Positions 13,067-21,267 of a stretch of DNA of 21,833 nt are shown here, in pieces (the first letter of the stretch is position 1; each line of letters starts with the position of its first letter). A program made the position numbers and the translations under genes. The stretch spans positions 1 through 21,833 of the forward strand of contig CAYHHI010000052.1 of assembly GCA_964356335.1 (NCBI GenBank). The letters run 5' to 3'. This stretch comes from CAYHHI01 sp964356335. Lineage in GTDB: Bacteria > Arandabacterota > Arandabacteria > Arandabacterales > Arandabacteraceae. Under the pieces are notes generated by a model. That model had not been told where the DNA came from. It saw only the letters and a program-made list of their open reading frames with translations, and did no database searches.

Positions 13067-14956
13067 ATGCGTCACCGGCGACGTGGTTTCGCTCTTCTGA
13101 GAGCGTGGAGCTTATGCTCGGTCGCAGGGCTCGTCTTGGTCTCGGTCCTCACCGCTGCGAATTCGTTCGCACAGCCACTCAGCGATCCTTACCAAATCCT
13201 TGGCAAGCATTACGAAGCCATGGGTGGCCTGGACAAGCTCAGAGCCGAACACACTAGGTACTTCGAGGCCACGCTATCGGTGTATGGCCTTGTGGGCACA
13301 GTCAAGGAGTGGGAGCAGACCCCAATTGAGAAGCGGCAGGAGGTCGATCTCAAAGTCTTCAAACAGACATCGGGCGACAACGGTGATTTCTCCTGGGTTG
13401 TTGACCAGAACGGAAAGCTCCAAATCCAGAAGGATGAGACGACCCTGAAAAAGCGGCAAGTCGATCAAGTGTTCGCAGCCTATGACCACATGAATCGCGA
13501 GTCCAAGAACTTCGTGCTCACCTTAGAGGGCACGGAGAAGGTGGGCACAGGCGACTGTTACGTTGTCAAGATAGCCAACACTATCAACAAGGATTACAGG
13601 CTGCTCTACATCGGCATCTCGAACTTCTACTTGGAGAAGATGACGCTTGTGGATCCGACCCAGGAGATTCACACCCTGTATTCGGACTACCGTCAAGTAT
13701 CTGGAATTATGATTCCGTTCCGGCAGGATAGCGAGATCTTGCCGATCGGACAGAAGCAGACCATCGAGCTAACCCAGTACGAATCGAATATCGAGATCGA
13801 TCCGGCCCTCTTTCAGCCTCCGAAGGAAGATGTGCAAGACTTCCAATTCGTGAATGGCGAGAGTGCTGAGGATATCCCCTTCCAGTACCTCGCCGAGCAC
13901 GTCTTTTTCGAGGTGACTGTCAATTGTGACAAGAGATTGTGGTGTCTTGACACGGGGGCGGGTTCCTCGGTGATTGATCCGGCTTATGCTTCGACCCTCG
14001 GCCTCCAATCTGCGGGCACACTCAAGGCAAGTGGGGCAGGCCAGACTATCGATGCTTCATTCGTCACATTGCCGCCATACAGTATCCATGGAATCCAGTT
14101 CAATGAGCAGCAGATCGCTTCCATCGACATCAGCGGCCTGTTCAAGAAAGCCGGGATGGATGTTGTAGGCATTCTCGGCTATGATTTCCTGTCGCGCTTC
14201 GTCACCAGGGTGGACTATGCTAACCGCAAGATCTCGTTCTACAATCCTGCGACGTTCGAATACAAGGGTGGGGGCAAGGTGCTTGATGCGCCCCTCAAGA
14301 ACAACATCTTCACACTTCCCATGTCAGTTGACGGCAAGTACTCAGGTACCTGGTCACTTGACCTTGGAGCGGGCGGGACGAGCTTCTTCTACGCTTATGC
14401 AGAGCAGAACCAACTGCTCGAGCGCAAGGGTGTCGAGGCGCTTGCGGGGGGTGCCGGAGGCTATTTCAAAACGGTTGCTTCCAAGCATGGAGCAGTGGAC
14501 ATTGCCGGTTTTGGCCTCAGCGATCAGATAATCTCGGTGCCTGTCGAGAAGGGGATTGGAGCTTTCGGAATGAGCGAGGACACCGGGAACATCGGCAATG
14601 ACCTACTGAGACACTTCGTGCTGTATCTCGATTACAAGCACCAACGGCTGATTTTTGAGAAAGGCAGCGACTTCGGGCGAGATTTCCCCAGAGGCAAGAG
14701 CGGGCTTGGTCTGATCGTAGCCGACACCGGCAACATCGAGGTGTTCTATGTCTCTCCGGGTACGCCGGCCGAGACAGCAGGATTCAAGCAGGGCGACATC
14801 GTCAAATCGATCAATGGTATTCCTGTCGAACGCTTCGCAGGTCTGATCGCAATCGCCGAGCTATTCAAAGAAAACGCCGGCACGAAATACAAGATGGAGG
14901 TCTCGAGGGAAGGCAAGGTGCATTCCCTCACGCTGAAACTGAGGGACCTCTTCTGA
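13067..14956 (+). CDS. exported double-lobed retropepsin-like aspartyl protease with PDZ domain
   Basis: A 629-aa protein. A strong AAAGGAGG lies 7 nt before the ATG. The N-terminal signal peptide (basic 1-6, hydrophobic 15-32) is likely cut after NSFAQ, about residue 36. Residues about 40-260 resemble an outer-membrane-lipoprotein-carrier-like (LolA/LolB) fold, with Q-x-R-Q-D-S-E and 'P-x-x-F' turns typical of that group. Lobe 1 (about 275-395) has the active-site LDTGAGSS (294-301) and the matching GILGYDFL (368-375). Lobe 2 (about 405-535) has LDLGAGGTS (431-439) and GNIGNDLL (507-514), a second copy where Thr is replaced by Leu. The C-terminal PDZ (about 540-629) includes SGLGLIV and the G-D-I-V-K-S-I-N-G core. 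LolA-like, clan AA and PDZ modules together suggest a periplasmic or envelope protein-processing enzyme. The gene stands alone between divergent and convergent neighbours. Confidence 0.88.
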   Translation: MRHRRRGFALLRAWSLCSVAGLVLVSVLTAANSFAQPLSDPYQILGKHYEAMGGLDKLRAEHTRYFEATLSVYGLVGTVKEWEQTPIEKRQEVDLKVFKQTSGDNGDFSWVVDQNGKLQIQKDETTLKKRQVDQVFAAYDHMNRESKNFVLTLEGTEKVGTGDCYVVKIANTINKDYRLLYIGISNFYLEKMTLVDPTQEIHTLYSDYRQVSGIMIPFRQDSEILPIGQKQTIELTQYESNIEIDPALFQPPKEDVQDFQFVNGESAEDIPFQYLAEHVFFEVTVNCDKRLWCLDTGAGSSVIDPAYASTLGLQSAGTLKASGAGQTIDASFVTLPPYSIHGIQFNEQQIASIDISGLFKKAGMDVVGILGYDFLSRFVTRVDYANRKISFYNPATFEYKGGGKVLDAPLKNNIFTLPMSVDGKYSGTWSLDLGAGGTSFFYAYAEQNQLLERKGVEALAGGAGGYFKTVASKHGAVDIAGFGLSDQIISVPVEKGIGAFGMSEDTGNIGNDLLRHFVLYLDYKHQRLIFEKGSDFGRDFPRGKSGLGLIVADTGNIEVFYVSPGTPAETAGFKQGDIVKSINGIPVERFAGLIAIAELFKENAGTKYKMEVSREGKVHSLTLKLRDLF

Positions 14957-14981
14957 ACACGGGGCACAATACTGAGCAACT

Positions 14982-16790
14982 TCACTGGATGTAACCGAGG
15001 GCCCGAAGCTCTTTCTTGGTCTGGTCGTCGAGTCTCATGGCCGTATTGCCGGCGTATGGATTCTCGGTGTGCCACACGATTAGGTAAGGCGGAGAGGGAC
15101 GTCGAGACGGGATTCCCTTGGATTTGCTCTTGGCCCGTTTGGGCATCTGTGTGAAGGGCATTGTCTCCGGATGCTCTAGCGCTTCTCCCAGGAATGTCTG
15201 TTCGGTCGCCGGTCTGCCATCGATTCTGAAATCGAATTCGAGAGGGATGTTGTCAGATTCAAACTTGAAGGCCAGTGTCACCGGTGTCTGAGCTTGCAGT
15301 CCCCGCACTTGCATGACATGCCCTTGCTTGTTGACCAGGCTATCCATCTCGATGATCTGCCCGCTGCTGTCAAGGAATCTGTACGGGTGGATGCTCCCGA
15401 CCAGCCCGCCCTTCTCGGTCGTGATCCTGAGGTCGAAGAGGCGAGCCTTATCACCCCCCGCGACCTCAATGTACCATGAATCGGATATGCCTAGGAGTGT
15501 TCTGAACAGTATCTGCTCGAGCCGAGCCTGTTGGCCGGTTTCCAGGTGAGCAAGATTTCTCGACTCGGTCGGATCATCAGCTAGATTGAAGACCTGCATG
15601 TTCTCTGTCAAAGCATCGTATATGAGTTTCCAGCCGCCTGCTGTGACAGCCTTCTTCTCGGCCCCGTGAGTCGTAGCCTCAGCATACGCGATATCAGGCG
15701 GTAAAAGGGCATTGGCCGAGGGTTTGAGTTTCCCCGTCCCCAGAATCACCGGCTTCAGGCTGACGCCCTCAAAATGTGTGGTGGAGGTGACACCGACCAG
15801 ATCGAGAATGGTCGGGGTCACGTCTATGAGACGCACTTGCTGCGTCAATCTAAGGCCCTTGGGAATCGTGTTCGGCAGGGAGATGATAAGGGGAACTCGG
15901 ATGATCTCATTGTAAAGGGAGTGCCCGTGCTCGAATCCGCCGTGCTCATAGTGCTCGTCCCCATGGTCAGCGAGAAGCACCACTATCGTTTTGTCTCTCA
16001 AACCCCGTTCTTCGAGAGCCCGGAACAGATCTCCGAGCACTGCATCCACGAACATGATCTCCCCGTCATACAGGGCCCTGATGTGATTCCAGTCAGCGGA
16101 TGTGAGCAAGTCCAGATGTTGAAAGAGCCTGACGCTCTTCGACGAGAAGATATCCAGATCAACGGAATTTGTCAGCGGTCCTTCATACTGCGGATCGAAA
16201 ATGGTGTCATAGGGTCGTGGCGGCGAGTAAGGAATATGAGTGTCGAAGTAGTGAACGAACATGAAGAAGGCCCTGTCCTTGTTCAGGTCGATCCATCGAA
16301 TTGCAGCCGCGGTTGTCTGGTCGGCTGTTCGAATTTGATCTGCGGCTACGTCATAATGGTCGAAACCCCTGTTCACCCCATATTCTGGCTTCAGGGCAGG
16401 TGCATTCACTATCGCACCGGTTGCATAGCCGCTCGCCTTGAGCAAGGTCGCCAGCGTCGGGACAGTTGCGCGCAGATGATTGGATAAGCCGTTCGCTCCG
16501 TGCTGCGTCGGATAAAGAGAAGTGAGAATTGTCGCGAATGACGCGGTGGTCCAGGGTGCCTGGCTCAAAGCGTTCTCGAAGAGAACTCCCTCGCGAGCGA
16601 GTCTGTCAATATTGGGGCTCGTGTTGCGCTCGTAGCCGTAACAGGACAGGTGATCGGGTCTCAAGGAGTCGAGGCCAATGACGATAACGTTAATCCTGTG
16701 ACTTCCCTCGCCACAGGTAATGGTGACTGTGAGGAGACTGAGAACCATGAAGAAGGCACGCCACCGGGGCCAACGGTTTCCTTCAGACAT
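14982..16790 (-). CDS. membrane-anchored sulfatase-like alkaline-phosphatase-superfamily hydrolase
   Basis: A 602-aa protein. A hydrophobic stretch at about 11-26 ending in TITC could be a signal anchor or a poor lipobox. The AlkP/sulfatase core (about 32-425) shows IGLDSLRPDHLSCYGY (metal Asp41), SQAPWTTASFATILTSLYP (77-94), HYFDTHIPY (180-188) and LADHGDEHYEHGG (273-285; Asp275, His276), then His290. The sulfatase maturation motif C/S-x-P-x-R is absent; Thr81 falls at that position, as in phosphoglycerol- and phosphoethanolamine-transferase-like members. It is therefore probably not a formylglycine sulfatase (inference). The C-terminal 175 residues form a beta-rich domain I do not recognise, ending in ELRALGYIQ, a tail common in this bacterial subgroup. 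ATG at 16790 follows GAGGG directly, an unusually tight spacing, so initiation at Met15 (16748) remains possible. Its 3' end meets the aspartyl protease gene 25 bases away. Confidence 0.88.
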   Translation of the reverse strand: MSEGNRWPRWRAFFMVLSLLTVTITCGEGSHRINVIVIGLDSLRPDHLSCYGYERNTSPNIDRLAREGVLFENALSQAPWTTASFATILTSLYPTQHGANGLSNHLRATVPTLATLLKASGYATGAIVNAPALKPEYGVNRGFDHYDVAADQIRTADQTTAAAIRWIDLNKDRAFFMFVHYFDTHIPYSPPRPYDTIFDPQYEGPLTNSVDLDIFSSKSVRLFQHLDLLTSADWNHIRALYDGEIMFVDAVLGDLFRALEERGLRDKTIVVLLADHGDEHYEHGGFEHGHSLYNEIIRVPLIISLPNTIPKGLRLTQQVRLIDVTPTILDLVGVTSTTHFEGVSLKPVILGTGKLKPSANALLPPDIAYAEATTHGAEKKAVTAGGWKLIYDALTENMQVFNLADDPTESRNLAHLETGQQARLEQILFRTLLGISDSWYIEVAGGDKARLFDLRITTEKGGLVGSIHPYRFLDSSGQIIEMDSLVNKQGHVMQVRGLQAQTPVTLAFKFESDNIPLEFDFRIDGRPATEQTFLGEALEHPETMPFTQMPKRAKSKSKGIPSRRPSPPYLIVWHTENPYAGNTAMRLDDQTKKELRALGYIQ

Positions 16791-16869
16791 CCCTCGGGTT
16801 TTCAGGTGTAGGCCTCCCTATCGCCACTATGCTCAATGTACCTATCGGCCTTCCATCCCGAAAGATGAA

Positions 16870-16898
16870 TTGTGTGGCAGAAACGGGTGTCCTATGCT
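16870..16898 (+). promoter_or_regulatory. sigma70-type promoter for the binding-protein gene
   Basis: TTGTGT (16870-16875), a 17-base spacer and TATGCT (16893-16898): four and four consensus matches with optimal spacing. It lies 50 bases before the start codon, in the divergent gap with the sulfatase-like gene. The minus-strand gene has no equally clear promoter. Confidence 0.55.
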
Positions 16899-16948
16899 AC
16901 GGTGGCTGCCATCAGAATAGAAGAATAAACCGTTAAGGAGGAGCGACA

Positions 16949-18079
16949 ATGAAGAGACTTCTGATCATCGTTTCGGCCCTACTCATTCTTGTGTCCTGCG
17001 CTCAGAAAGAAAGCGTGATCAAGATCGGCCTCGTTGCCCCGCTCACGGGCGACGTCAAGACCTTCGGCGAATCCACCAAGAACGGGTTCACCATCGCTGT
17101 GGATGAGGCGAATGCCCAGGGCGGCATCAACGGCAAACAGATCAGGGTCTTCATCACCGATGATAAGAACGATCCGACTGAGGCCGCAAACGCCGGCAGC
17201 AAACTGATAAACCAGGACGGTGTGAAGCTCCTCATGGGTTCTGTGTCCTCTAAGTGCTCGATTCCGTTATCAGAACTCTGCCAGGGCATGGGCGCGGTGA
17301 TGATGACGCCGACTTCGACCGCCACGAAGGTTACAGTTCGGGAGGACGGTTCGAGAAAGGACTTCGTCTTCAGAACATGTTTCATAGATCCGTTCCAGGG
17401 TGCGGTGGCTGCCAAGTTCGCTCTCGACAGTCTCAAAGCCAAGACCTCGGCCATCCTCTATGACGTCAGCAACGACTACGTGAAGGGGCTTGCCGAATTC
17501 TACCGCGATAACTTCACCAAGGGCGGAGGCCAGATAGTCGGGTATGAGTCCTATACCAAGGACGATGCCGATTTCTCGGCGATCCTCACGAAGGTCAAGA
17601 AGGAGAATCCCGACATCCTATACATTCCCGATTACTACAATAAGGTCGCGCTGATCGCCAAGCAGGCGCGGCAGATCGGCATCAAGTCGATCCTGATGGG
17701 TGGTGATGGTTGGGACTCTCCGGATATGATCAAGATCGCGGGCGAAGCGATTGATGGGGGCTATTTCACCAATCACTACTCGCCAGATGATCCGAGGCCC
17801 GAAGTCCAGGAATGGGTCAAGAAGTACGAAACCAGATTCGGTTCCAAGCCCGATGCACTGGCTACGCTCGCATATGACGGGACCTCGCTCCTGATCGAGG
17901 CAGTGAGAATAGCCAATTCTGATGATCCGGCCATGGTGCGCGATGCCCTCAAGGCGATCGACATGCAGACCGTCTCAGGCAGGATCACGTTTGATTCGTG
18001 TGGGAATCCTATAAAGAGTGCCGCTATTCTGAGATATACCAAGACCGGCCAGGAGTACGTCGCAACCGTGGCGCCGTAG
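16949..18079 (+). CDS. branched-chain-amino-acid-type ABC transporter substrate-binding lipoprotein
   Basis: A 376-aa lipid-anchored periplasmic binding protein of Leu/Ile/Val-binding (Peripla_BP_6) type and normal family length. The lipobox ILVSC places the modified Cys at residue 17 after a short hydrophobic leader. The mature N-terminus starts IKIGLVAPLTGDVKTFGES, followed by GFTIAVDEANAQGGINGK, both hallmarks of the family; SVSSKCSIPLSELCQ (residues about 94-108) lies at the ligand hinge. Later family-like stretches are DILYIPDYYN and ALATLAYDGTSLL. GGAGG sits about 7 nt before the ATG. No permease or ATPase gene follows: the next gene is convergent, so transport partners must lie elsewhere, or it works as a sensor. 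The ligand is unknown; amino acids or small peptides are likely for the family. Confidence 0.92.
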   Translation: MKRLLIIVSALLILVSCAQKESVIKIGLVAPLTGDVKTFGESTKNGFTIAVDEANAQGGINGKQIRVFITDDKNDPTEAANAGSKLINQDGVKLLMGSVSSKCSIPLSELCQGMGAVMMTPTSTATKVTVREDGSRKDFVFRTCFIDPFQGAVAAKFALDSLKAKTSAILYDVSNDYVKGLAEFYRDNFTKGGGQIVGYESYTKDDADFSAILTKVKKENPDILYIPDYYNKVALIAKQARQIGIKSILMGGDGWDSPDMIKIAGEAIDGGYFTNHYSPDDPRPEVQEWVKKYETRFGSKPDALATLAYDGTSLLIEAVRIANSDDPAMVRDALKAIDMQTVSGRITFDSCGNPIKSAAILRYTKTGQEYVATVAP

Positions 18080-18101
18080 GCATCGTTCGCGCATCGCTCG
18101 C

Positions 18102-18144
18102 GCAGCCGGCTTGCTGCACACTTTTGAATTCCGAGGCCCGGCTG
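18102..18144. terminator. possible terminator between convergent genes
   Basis: GCAGC (18102-18106) pairs with GCTGC (18113-18117), followed by ACACTTTT, a weak plus-strand terminator. Alternatively CAGCCGG (18103-18109) pairs with CCGGCTG (18138-18144) across 28 bases. The site lies after the binding-protein stop and before the end of the convergent membrane-protein gene. Confidence 0.35.
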
Positions 18145-18163
18145 TGGGTATCGCCTAGAAGAG

Positions 18164-19546
18164 TCAGACGGAGCGTCGTAACCGCCGCATGAGGCTCGCA
18201 GATAGACTCGCGACCGCTGCGCCACACACGCCGAAGCCAAACAGAACAAAGGGCATCTGCCATACGATGTAGTTGAGCCGCGTGTGTATCTGCGAATGCG
18301 CCCTGAAGACAATAAACCAGGATAGGGGACCAAGGATGGAAAACCATGTCGCAAGGATCAACGCATGATGCTTCCGTCCTCCACCCTCGGTAACGGGACC
18401 ATCTCTAAGGAAATACAGGATGGCGGACATGATCAGGAACAGAAGTACAAGATGTGAGTACCTGAGGGCAAGTGGCTTTCGACTGCCGTAAGGTTCTCCG
18501 TGGGACACATAGTTGCGGGCATCGAAGAAGGTCCCGTGGAGGTATGTTGTTAGTACTGCGGTGGTGCTGGCCTTGAGGCTCGGAGCGAGTTTGGAAGGGA
18601 AGTGCTCAGCATCGGCTTGGGTTCGTTTCTCAAATGAATAGACAATGTGATCGATGCCGTCCCGAAAGCTACCCTCGACCGAGGCTATCTGGAAACACAG
18701 GATGAGAAGGCTCAAGACGACGGCAAGCCCTGAGCCGAGCCCCATCGCGAGAAGACCCTTCAAGAACCCTCGAAAGCTCACCCTTTCGAGGATGCTGTAA
18801 TAGACCAGGGGCACGACCATCATGACCAGGGTAGATGTGCTGTATTCATACCCATTGAACAGGCACTTGACCAGGACTGCGACGAAAACTATCGCCCCAA
18901 GCTTCACCAGGCGAGCCCTCGCCAGGCCTGCCCTCGATCTCAGGTAATACATAACCACCGCCACCGGCACATAGAATGCCCACAACGACCACCAGAGATT
19001 CCGCCCGAAAATGACCAGCCATTGGGACATGACGGCCGAAGCGAGAACGAACAGGGCGACGGCAGACCCGAATTCGAGGTAGAACCAGAACACGATCGCG
19101 GTCAAAGTGAGCGCCGACAGCAATGACGTAAGGGCGTGGAAGAGGCGCAATTTGACTTCGGGTGTAAGGGGTATCAGTCTGTCGAGCATGCTGAAGCCTA
19201 TTCCCTCTCCCCCAATCTGCGATTTGTAGGGCGAGTAAGCTCCGAATGGGAGGTTATCTATGTAGGCCCGGTATTGGTCCAAGAAGGGCATATCGGCATA
19301 GCGCACAGGGGTTGTAGTGAGGCTTCCGAGGCCCACCAGGCCACCGTCGGAGAAGATGCCGTGCTCGCGCGATTGAACCAACCTTCCTATGATGTAGCTC
19401 TCCGCGTCAAGCAGCTGGTAATCAAACCCTTCGCGGTTGGCCACTTGCCAGAGGTCTGCATCAAACCCGAGGAACAGCAATACCGCTGAGAGCGCGCAGA
19501 TCGCCAGAGGCTTTGCGATCTTTGATGCATCACGCGTGCCTTCCAA
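18164..19546 (-). CDS. polytopic membrane protein of unknown function
   Basis: A 460-aa protein with about 9-10 hydrophobic helices (near 12-28, 137-175, 183-200, 215-232, 243-258, 270-295, 370-388, 400-420, 428-450). Between helices 1 and 2 is a large non-membrane loop of about 105 residues (LDAESYIIGRL, LDQYRAYIDNLPFG, IGGEGIGFSMLDRL). A second loop has AVLTTYLHGTFFDARNYVSHG. A large first external loop followed by many helices recalls GT-C glycosyltransferases, but I see no diagnostic DxD or EXD at the expected place, so I leave function open. The start is TTG at 19546: it has GGGAGG 7-8 nt upstream and no better ATG exists before the first helix. It lies 14 bases after the methyltransferase gene and is surely co-transcribed with it. 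Confidence 0.8.
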   Translation of the reverse strand: MEGTRDASKIAKPLAICALSAVLLFLGFDADLWQVANREGFDYQLLDAESYIIGRLVQSREHGIFSDGGLVGLGSLTTTPVRYADMPFLDQYRAYIDNLPFGAYSPYKSQIGGEGIGFSMLDRLIPLTPEVKLRLFHALTSLLSALTLTAIVFWFYLEFGSAVALFVLASAVMSQWLVIFGRNLWWSLWAFYVPVAVVMYYLRSRAGLARARLVKLGAIVFVAVLVKCLFNGYEYSTSTLVMMVVPLVYYSILERVSFRGFLKGLLAMGLGSGLAVVLSLLILCFQIASVEGSFRDGIDHIVYSFEKRTQADAEHFPSKLAPSLKASTTAVLTTYLHGTFFDARNYVSHGEPYGSRKPLALRYSHLVLLFLIMSAILYFLRDGPVTEGGGRKHHALILATWFSILGPLSWFIVFRAHSQIHTRLNYIVWQMPFVLFGFGVCGAAVASLSASLMRRLRRSV

Positions 19547-19560
19547 TCGTGGTACCTCCC

Positions 19561-20331
19561 TTACCTCCCATATACCAAGAACCTCCAGAACTTGCCCACA
19601 TCCCGCGGGAGGGGCGCAAAGGCGGGGACTGCCCGGCGGTAGGCGGCATATCCCTCACCAAAGCGCTCGATCAATTCCGGCTCTTCCACCAGTTTCAACC
19701 AGATTGTCATACCGACCGGCATGAGCAGCGCAAAGGCGAGCGAGGACCATGTGCCGTGCCATAGGCCTAGGGCCATTCCAAAGCGGAGGACGCCTGAATA
19801 AGCGGGATGCCGGATAAACGCGTAGATTGAAGAGTGAACAATGCGGCCCTCCTCCGGGAAGTACACGTAGACCATCGCCAGATTGTCCGCCCCGAAAGCA
19901 AAAACCGCCCGGCCCCAAACTACGACTCCGCTGGTCAGCAAGTATACTATGACCGCCGAGATGACCACCGCGAGAGATCCAGTCACTACGCGGTCGCCGG
20001 GCAAGTACGCCGTGTGCGCAATCGCGGCGAAGATCACCGGCGCCCCGGTGAGTACGTAAGTCAGGAACGCATGGCGGTAAGCCATCTTGCCAAAACGGGC
20101 CTTGAGCCTGGTTCTCTGTCGGAAAAACTGGCGGATCACCACGAGCGCCACGCAGAGCGCACCGATCTGTCCCAGGAGAGTCCAGGCTGGAAAGAGATGG
20201 TCAAACGCGATCATAGCGACCGTTGCTATTGTGAATGATGTGATGCCGATGAGCGCCATGCGCAAGCAGAGCACCGGCGAGCGCAGATCGGGTAGGTGTT
20301 CCATCAATTTGGCACGGCCTGGAAACTCCAA
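19561..20331 (-). CDS. ICMT/PEMT-like integral-membrane methyltransferase
   Basis: A 256-aa membrane protein. Hydrophobic helices lie near 22-42, 49-66, 90-107, 115-138 and 185-208. The C-terminal signature of isoprenylcysteine carboxyl methyltransferase / phospholipid N-methyltransferase-like enzymes is clear: FIRHPAYSGVLRFG (172-185), then EEPELIERFGEGYAAYR (216-232) and VPAFAP. In the family the R-H-P-x-Y-x-G and E-E segments bind SAM at the membrane face. The substrate in bacteria is usually unknown; lipid-like or small hydrophobic molecules are likely. The start is taken as TTG 20331, because AAGGAG lies about 6 nt upstream; the first ATG (20304) has no ribosome-binding site. It follows a soluble methyltransferase gene by 46 bases and precedes the polytopic protein by 14 bases, so the three probably form one operon. 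Confidence 0.85.
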   Translation of the reverse strand: MEFPGRAKLMEHLPDLRSPVLCLRMALIGITSFTIATVAMIAFDHLFPAWTLLGQIGALCVALVVIRQFFRQRTRLKARFGKMAYRHAFLTYVLTGAPVIFAAIAHTAYLPGDRVVTGSLAVVISAVIVYLLTSGVVVWGRAVFAFGADNLAMVYVYFPEEGRIVHSSIYAFIRHPAYSGVLRFGMALGLWHGTWSSLAFALLMPVGMTIWLKLVEEPELIERFGEGYAAYRRAVPAFAPLPRDVGKFWRFLVYGR

Positions 20332-20377
20332 AAGAGGCTCCTTTCTATTTACCTCGTGCCTTGGGCGGTTGCCGGCG

Positions 20378-21199
20378 TCAGCGGCGGCCTTTGGTACGTC
20401 CGCTGAGTGCCTTGGCCCGCGGCTTCCGTGTCCGCGCCTCTCGCCGCTTGCGGCCGACCGCGATCAGACGCTGCGAACGGGGTCCGTACTCATCCCCATC
20501 CAAATTCCCGTATAGCCTCACGTCAGCGAAACCCACCTCAGCCATGCGGTCTCTCAACTCCTGGCCGGAATAGATCGTATGATGGAACCGGAAACTCTTG
20601 GCTCTGCCCTTTCGGATGAGAATCCATTCATTCCGAATACGAGTCCAATCATCGAAAATCGCGTGGCGCTGCACCAGGATGCTACCGTCAGGCAGGAGAT
20701 CCGATGTCGTGGGGTTAAGTATCTTGGCAAGGCGCTCCTTTCCCATCACGTCGATGAGACAGCTTCCGCCAGGACGGAGGCTGGCGAATATGTTCTGCAA
20801 GATTGCAATGTCTTGGCTCTTGTCATCGAAGTACCCGAATGATGTGAACATGCTCAACACGAGGTCAAAGGCTCCAGGCCGTACGAAGTCTCGCATGTCC
20901 ATCTGGACCCATTCGACTTTGACCTTGGCTGCTCTGGCCATTGACTTGGCCTTCTCGAGGAGAAACTTCGTTCTGTCGACTCCGGTCACGGCGAATCCTC
21001 GCTGTGCGAGGGCAACGGAGTACCTTCCTGGCCCGCAGCAGAGGTCGAGTGCCGACTTTCCCGGCGGTTTCGTCAGGGTCAACGCCTTGTCGATTTCCGC
21101 AGGTGCTTCGGCAAAACGCTTCTCGGAGAACATGAAGGCGTACAAATCCCGCCAAAACGCCTCATCATCGAACCATTCCTTCCTGCGTCTTGCTGTCAT
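20378..21199 (-). CDS. class I SAM-dependent methyltransferase
   Basis: A 273-aa cytoplasmic protein with a Rossmann-fold methyltransferase core. Motif I is ALDLCCGPGRYSVALAQRGF (50-69), with GVD (73-75) giving the acidic residue that holds the SAM ribose; VQMDMRDF and FDLVLSMFTSFGYF follow as motifs II/III. FFSLRPGG-like ASLRPGGSCLIDVMG forms the usual post-motif. The C-terminal domain ends in a strongly basic tail (about 250-273), perhaps for contact with nucleic acid or acidic partners. ATG at 21199 is chosen because GGGAGG lies 3-4 nt before it; an in-frame ATG 12 codons upstream lacks this and would start at or before the likely transcription start. It is the first gene of the probable operon. 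The substrate is not predictable. Confidence 0.88.
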   Translation of the reverse strand: MTARRRKEWFDDEAFWRDLYAFMFSEKRFAEAPAEIDKALTLTKPPGKSALDLCCGPGRYSVALAQRGFAVTGVDRTKFLLEKAKSMARAAKVKVEWVQMDMRDFVRPGAFDLVLSMFTSFGYFDDKSQDIAILQNIFASLRPGGSCLIDVMGKERLAKILNPTTSDLLPDGSILVQRHAIFDDWTRIRNEWILIRKGRAKSFRFHHTIYSGQELRDRMAEVGFADVRLYGNLDGDEYGPRSQRLIAVGRKRREARTRKPRAKALSGRTKGRR

Positions 21200-21223
21200 T
21201 TTCCTCCCTCGCCCAACGTAGAC

Positions 21224-21232
21224 ACTATAGCA
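21224..21232 (-). promoter_or_regulatory. extended -10 promoter for the methyltransferase operon
   Basis: On the minus strand TGC-TATAGT (21232-21224) forms an extended -10 element. The -35 region is poor, as is common for extended -10 promoters. Transcription would start about 18-20 bases before the ATG at 21199. Confidence 0.5.
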
Positions 21233-21267
21233 CACTCCTCGTTGATGCCGCCCGTTCGGTCTGCAGC

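Noticed and set aside
15774..16487. 237-codon open frame on the plus strand inside the sulfatase-like gene
   Set aside because: It lies antisense to conserved AlkP motifs, has no family likeness and no ribosome-binding site; codon structure belongs to the minus-strand gene.
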